A program made the position numbers and the translations under genes. Below are positions 4,861 through 7,178 of a DNA stretch of 7,178 nucleotides, one piece after another (within the stretch, counting starts at the first letter, position 1; every line of letters starts with the position of its first letter). The notes under the pieces are model-generated. The model worked only from the letters and a program-made list of their open reading frames with translations, did not search any database and was not told the DNA's origin. Origin of the DNA: an uncultured Selenomonadales bacterium. GTDB lineage: Bacteria > Bacillota > Negativicutes > Selenomonadales > Selenomonadaceae. The stretch spans positions 1 through 7,178 of the forward strand of contig CALGGP010000094.1 in assembly GCA_937915885.1 (NCBI GenBank), given 5' to 3'.

Positions 4861-6429
4861 TTGAAAACGGTTGACAGGGAGGAGGAGATCGACATCGCTA
4901 TAACCATTGCAGCATTGATCTTTGGAATAATCGCGGGCGTCGCGATCGGCTATACGGCGCGGAAGCGTACGGCGGAGGCGCAATTCGGTTCCGCCGAAGA
5001 GCAGGCGCGGCAAATAATAACGGACGCGCAGGAGAAGGCGCTCGCGGAAAAAAAATCGGCAATAGTGGAAGCCAAAGAAGAAATTCATAAAATGCGTCAA
5101 GAACTCGATCGAGACACGAAGGATCGGCGCAACGAACTCACGCGGCAAGAACGTCGGGTGGTGCAGAAGGAAGAAAATCTCGACAAAAAAATGGAGTCGC
5201 TGGAGAAAAAAGAGCAGTTGCTGTCGAAAAAGGAGGCGCGGCTGAACGAGTCGCAGGCGCAATTGGATTCGATGCAGGAAAAGGAAAATGCGGAACTGGA
5301 GAGGATAGCGGCGCTGACGCGCGACGAGGCGCGCAATATTTTGATGACGGAACTGGAGGAAGGGCTCAAGCACGACAAGGCGATCAAGATAAAAGAGTAC
5401 GAGACGCAAATCAAAGACGAGGCGGATAAAAAGGCGCGGGACATCGTAAGCGTGGCGATCCAGCGTTGCGCGGCGGAGCATGTAGCGGAGACGACGGTCT
5501 CAGTGGTGACGCTGCCGAGCGACGACATGAAGGGACGGATAATCGGGCGCGAGGGGAGAAACATTCGGACGCTCGAGACGTTGACGGGCGTCGATCTGAT
5601 CATCGACGACACGCCGGAGGCAGTGATTTTGTCGGGCTTCGATCCGATCCGACGCGAGATAGCGAAGGTGGCGCTCGAAAGATTAGTGTCGGACGGGCGG
5701 ATTCACCCCGCGCGGATCGAGGAGATGGTCGAGAAGGCGACGAAAGACGTCGACAATCGGATCAAAGAGGCGGGCGAGCAGGCGATGTTCGCGGTCGGAG
5801 TGCACGGCATTCATCCCGAGCTGGTCAAATTGATCGGGCGGTTGAAATATCGGACGTCGTATGGTCAAAACGTGTTGGATCATTCGATCGAAGTGGCGCA
5901 TCTGGCGGGCGTGATGGCGAGCGAACTGGGCGTGGACGTCAATTTGGCGAAACGCGCGGGCTTGTTGCACGACATAGGCAAGGCGGTCGATCACGAGGTC
6001 GAAGGTCCGCACGTGACGATCGGAGCCGATTTGGCGAAACGATATCGGGAGAATAAGAATGTGATCAACGCGATCGCGGCACATCACGGCGACGTTGAGC
6101 CTCAGACAATGATCGCGGTGCTTGTTCAGGCGGCGGACGCTATATCGGCGGCACGCCCGGGCGCAAGACGGGAAAATCTCGAAACCTACATAAAGCGTCT
6201 GCAGAAGCTTGAAGAGATCGCGAGCAGCTATGAGGGTGTTGAAAAGTCGTTTGCTATACAGGCGGGACGCGAGGTTCGCATCATGGTCAAGCCTGAGGCG
6301 GTAAACGATGACGCAATGATCATCGTTGCTAAGGAAATAGCAAAGAAAATAGAGAGCGAGATGGAATACCCCGGTCAGATCAAGGTAAGTCTTATCAGAG
6401 AGACCCGAGCGGTAGACTATGCAAAGTGA
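4861..6429 (+). CDS. rny: Ribonuclease Y (membrane-anchored endoribonuclease)
   Basis: 522 codons from TTG 4861, typical length. RNase Y is the membrane-bound endonuclease that starts mRNA decay in many Firmicutes. Order of parts, numbered from that TTG: membrane segment about 14-31 (ITIAALIFGIIAGVAIGY), long charged coiled coil about 45-205, KH RNA-binding domain with GREG (229-232) in GRIIGREGRNIR, HD catalytic domain with HDIGKAVDHE (His370-Asp371), and the conserved C-terminal domain ending YPGQIKVSLIRETRAVDYAK. The start is unclear: GGAGGAGG at 4878-4885 is downstream of TTG 4861, and the codons at normal distance from it are ATC (4888, 4894), ATA (4900) and ATT (4906); the next canonical start (4915) would cut the membrane segment. 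Codon use changes near base 6095 (about residue 412), from TCG/GCG-rich to frequent CTT, GTT, GCT, AGC, ATA and AAG. The protein sequence remains normal across this point. Confidence 0.95.
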   Translation: MKTVDREEEIDIAITIAALIFGIIAGVAIGYTARKRTAEAQFGSAEEQARQIITDAQEKALAEKKSAIVEAKEEIHKMRQELDRDTKDRRNELTRQERRVVQKEENLDKKMESLEKKEQLLSKKEARLNESQAQLDSMQEKENAELERIAALTRDEARNILMTELEEGLKHDKAIKIKEYETQIKDEADKKARDIVSVAIQRCAAEHVAETTVSVVTLPSDDMKGRIIGREGRNIRTLETLTGVDLIIDDTPEAVILSGFDPIRREIAKVALERLVSDGRIHPARIEEMVEKATKDVDNRIKEAGEQAMFAVGVHGIHPELVKLIGRLKYRTSYGQNVLDHSIEVAHLAGVMASELGVDVNLAKRAGLLHDIGKAVDHEVEGPHVTIGADLAKRYRENKNVINAIAAHHGDVEPQTMIAVLVQAADAISAARPGARRENLETYIKRLQKLEEIASSYEGVEKSFAIQAGREVRIMVKPEAVNDDAMIIVAKEIAKKIESEMEYPGQIKVSLIRETRAVDYAK

Positions 6430-6454
6430 TCGCTCTCGCTGAAACCCGTAAAAT

Positions 6455-6565
6455 AAGGAGCATCTGCCGGATGCGGATAACACACGTTTCTCCCCGCGCG
6501 ATAAAGGCGCGGATGCGGCATAACGGTATTATCCATCTTCTACCCTTCCGGCTCGCTCCTTTTTT
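6455..6565 (+). terminator. Long structured terminator (or structured RNA ending in a terminator) after rny
   Basis: Four nested pairings are exact: AAGGAGC (6455-6461) with GCTCCTT (6555-6561), GCCGGA (6466-6471) with TCCGGC (6547-6552), GGATAA (6475-6480) with TTATCC (6529-6534), and CCGCGC (6494-6499) with GCGCGG (6507-6512). Six T (6560-6565) follow or overlap the outer stem. This is far more elaborate than a plain terminator and could be a small RNA or a cis-regulatory element ahead of ymdB. I do not recognise the family. Confidence 0.6.
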
Positions 6566-6606
6566 ATCATAAGGGCGGTAAACTCTTACCGCATTTATGA
6601 TAAAAA
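6561..6606. repeat. Perfect long inverted repeat upstream of ymdB
   Basis: TTTTTATCATAA (6561-6572) pairs exactly with TTATGATAAAAA (6595-6606), and inside it GCGGTAA (6575-6581) pairs with TTACCGC (6586-6592) around ACTC, with a 2-by-2 internal loop between the stems. Its left arm overlaps the T run of the preceding terminator, so the two RNA folds compete. It ends 16 bases before the ymdB start. It may act as an mRNA-stabilising hairpin, a regulator site or a terminator component. Confidence 0.6.
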
Positions 6607-6622
6607 TATTTGGAGATAGAAT

Positions 6623-7178
6623 ATGAGGATTTTATGTATAGGCGATATTGTGAGCCGGACAGGGCGCAGTATGCTGTTTAAATATGTTGATGATCTGAAA
6701 TACAAGGCGAAAATTGACCTTGTTATCGCAAACGGCGAAAACTCGAACCACGGCAGAGGCATGACCCGCTCCTGCTATAACGAGATGAAGCGCGCCGGAG
6801 TGGACGCATTCACGATGGGCAATCACGTCTGGGGCGCGAAGGATATCATCGCAATAATGGAAAACGAGGGCGATGTTGTCCGCCCGGCGAACCTGCCCGA
6901 TGGAGTACCTGGTCCCGGCAGCATCGTTGTCACCGCCAAAAACGGTGTTAAGGTCGGAATAATAAACCTGATGGGGCAGGTGGACATGACCCCATGCGAT
7001 TCGCCCTTTACCGCAGCTGACAGAGAGATAGAAAAGCTGTCTGCCGTAACACCTGTTATCCTTGTGGACTTCCACGCCGAGGCGACCTCGGAAAAGATCG
7101 CTATGGGTCACTATCTTGACGGCAGGGTATCGGCTGTATTCGGCACGCATACGCATGTACAGACCGCGGACGCAAGGA
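6623..7178 (+). CDS. ymdB: YmdB family metallophosphoesterase (5' part, partial)
   Basis: 185 complete codons from ATG 6623, open at the window edge; family members are about 260-265 aa, so roughly 80 residues are missing. TTGGAGA at 6610-6616 gives a normal ribosome-binding distance. YmdB-type enzymes are cytoplasmic dinuclear-metal phosphodiesterases able to hydrolyse 2',3'- and 3',5'-cyclic nucleotides; in Bacillus subtilis YmdB influences biofilm versus motility and is encoded next to rny. Metal-site residues visible: Asp8 (CIGD), Glu39-Asn40 (NGEN), Asn67-His68 (GNHVW), His151 (DFHAE), and His176 and His178 (GTHTHVQTAD). Codon use (GTT, CTT, AAC, ATA, TAT, AAG) matches the 3' end of rny and not the left part of the window, and resembles Clostridia such as Ruminococcaceae. 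Confidence 0.95.
   Translation, partial: MRILCIGDIVSRTGRSMLFKYVDDLKYKAKIDLVIANGENSNHGRGMTRSCYNEMKRAGVDAFTMGNHVWGAKDIIAIMENEGDVVRPANLPDGVPGPGSIVVTAKNGVKVGIINLMGQVDMTPCDSPFTAADREIEKLSAVTPVILVDFHAEATSEKIAMGHYLDGRVSAVFGTHTHVQTADAR

Noticed and set aside
4032..4907. 291-codon minus-strand open frame rich in Asp and Arg
   Set aside because: It is the antisense shadow of lpxD, whose hexapeptide repeats and TCG/GCG codon bias suppress stop codons on the opposite strand.
5683..6483. Minus-strand frame over the 3' half of rny
   Set aside because: It is antisense to well-conserved HD and C-terminal domains of RNase Y and has no recognisable motifs.

Overview
The window reads as accessory and core DNA from a diderm Firmicute, most likely a member of the Negativicutes (Selenomonadales-like). 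The reason is the mix of genes. An outer-membrane set (three OmpH/Skp-type periplasmic chaperone-like genes and lpxD of lipid A synthesis) sits next to rny (RNase Y), a Firmicute-type gene. The DNA is GC-rich, with a strong preference for TCG, GCG, CGG and GGC codons. Its gene gaps carry GC-rich repeats built around GGCGCC.

Layout. (1) 1-1100, minus strand: the 5' part of a large DNA methyltransferase/type IIG restriction-like gene, open to the window edge. Its N-terminal PD-(D/E)xK-type domain (residues 1 to about 181) runs directly into at least 180 residues of Pro/Ala/Ser/Thr-rich repeats. There are thirteen units of 11-14 codons, and every spacing is a multiple of three. (2) 1101-1370: divergent gene gap with a nested inverted-repeat element and an extended -10 promoter. 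(3) 1371-3419: three OmpH-like genes in a row. They are a membrane-anchored or secreted 155-aa form, an enlarged 358-aa coiled-coil form and a 142-aa lipoprotein form. (4) 3420-3821: gap of about 400 bases holding a 48-bp GC-rich element, a 38-bp tandem array and several hairpins. (5) 3822-4832: lpxD. (6) 4861-6429: rny, with its own near-consensus promoter but no canonical start codon at its Shine-Dalgarno. (7) 6430-6622: two strong RNA structures. (8) 6623 to the end: the 5' 185 codons of ymdB, a cyclic-nucleotide/metallophosphoesterase family gene.

Two points stand out. First, a 48-bp GC-rich element occurs three times, twice between genes and once inside the methyltransferase reading frame. 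In two of these copies (one coding, one intergenic) a tandem array lies on the same side of the element. This suggests a composite repeat that can sit inside a protein as a linker, comparable in principle to Rickettsia palindromic elements. Second, codon use changes abruptly inside rny near position 6095. After it, CTT, GTT, GCT, AGC, ATA and AAG become common and the neighbours look like those of an ordinary Clostridia genome. A chimeric assembly joined across the conserved rny 3' end, or recombination with a clostridial rny-ymdB segment, would each explain this. Linkage of ymdB to the left part should therefore be treated with caution.

Functionally, the OmpH-like proteins and LpxD belong to outer-membrane biogenesis, RNase Y and YmdB to RNA turnover and signalling, and the minus-strand gene to DNA modification or restriction.
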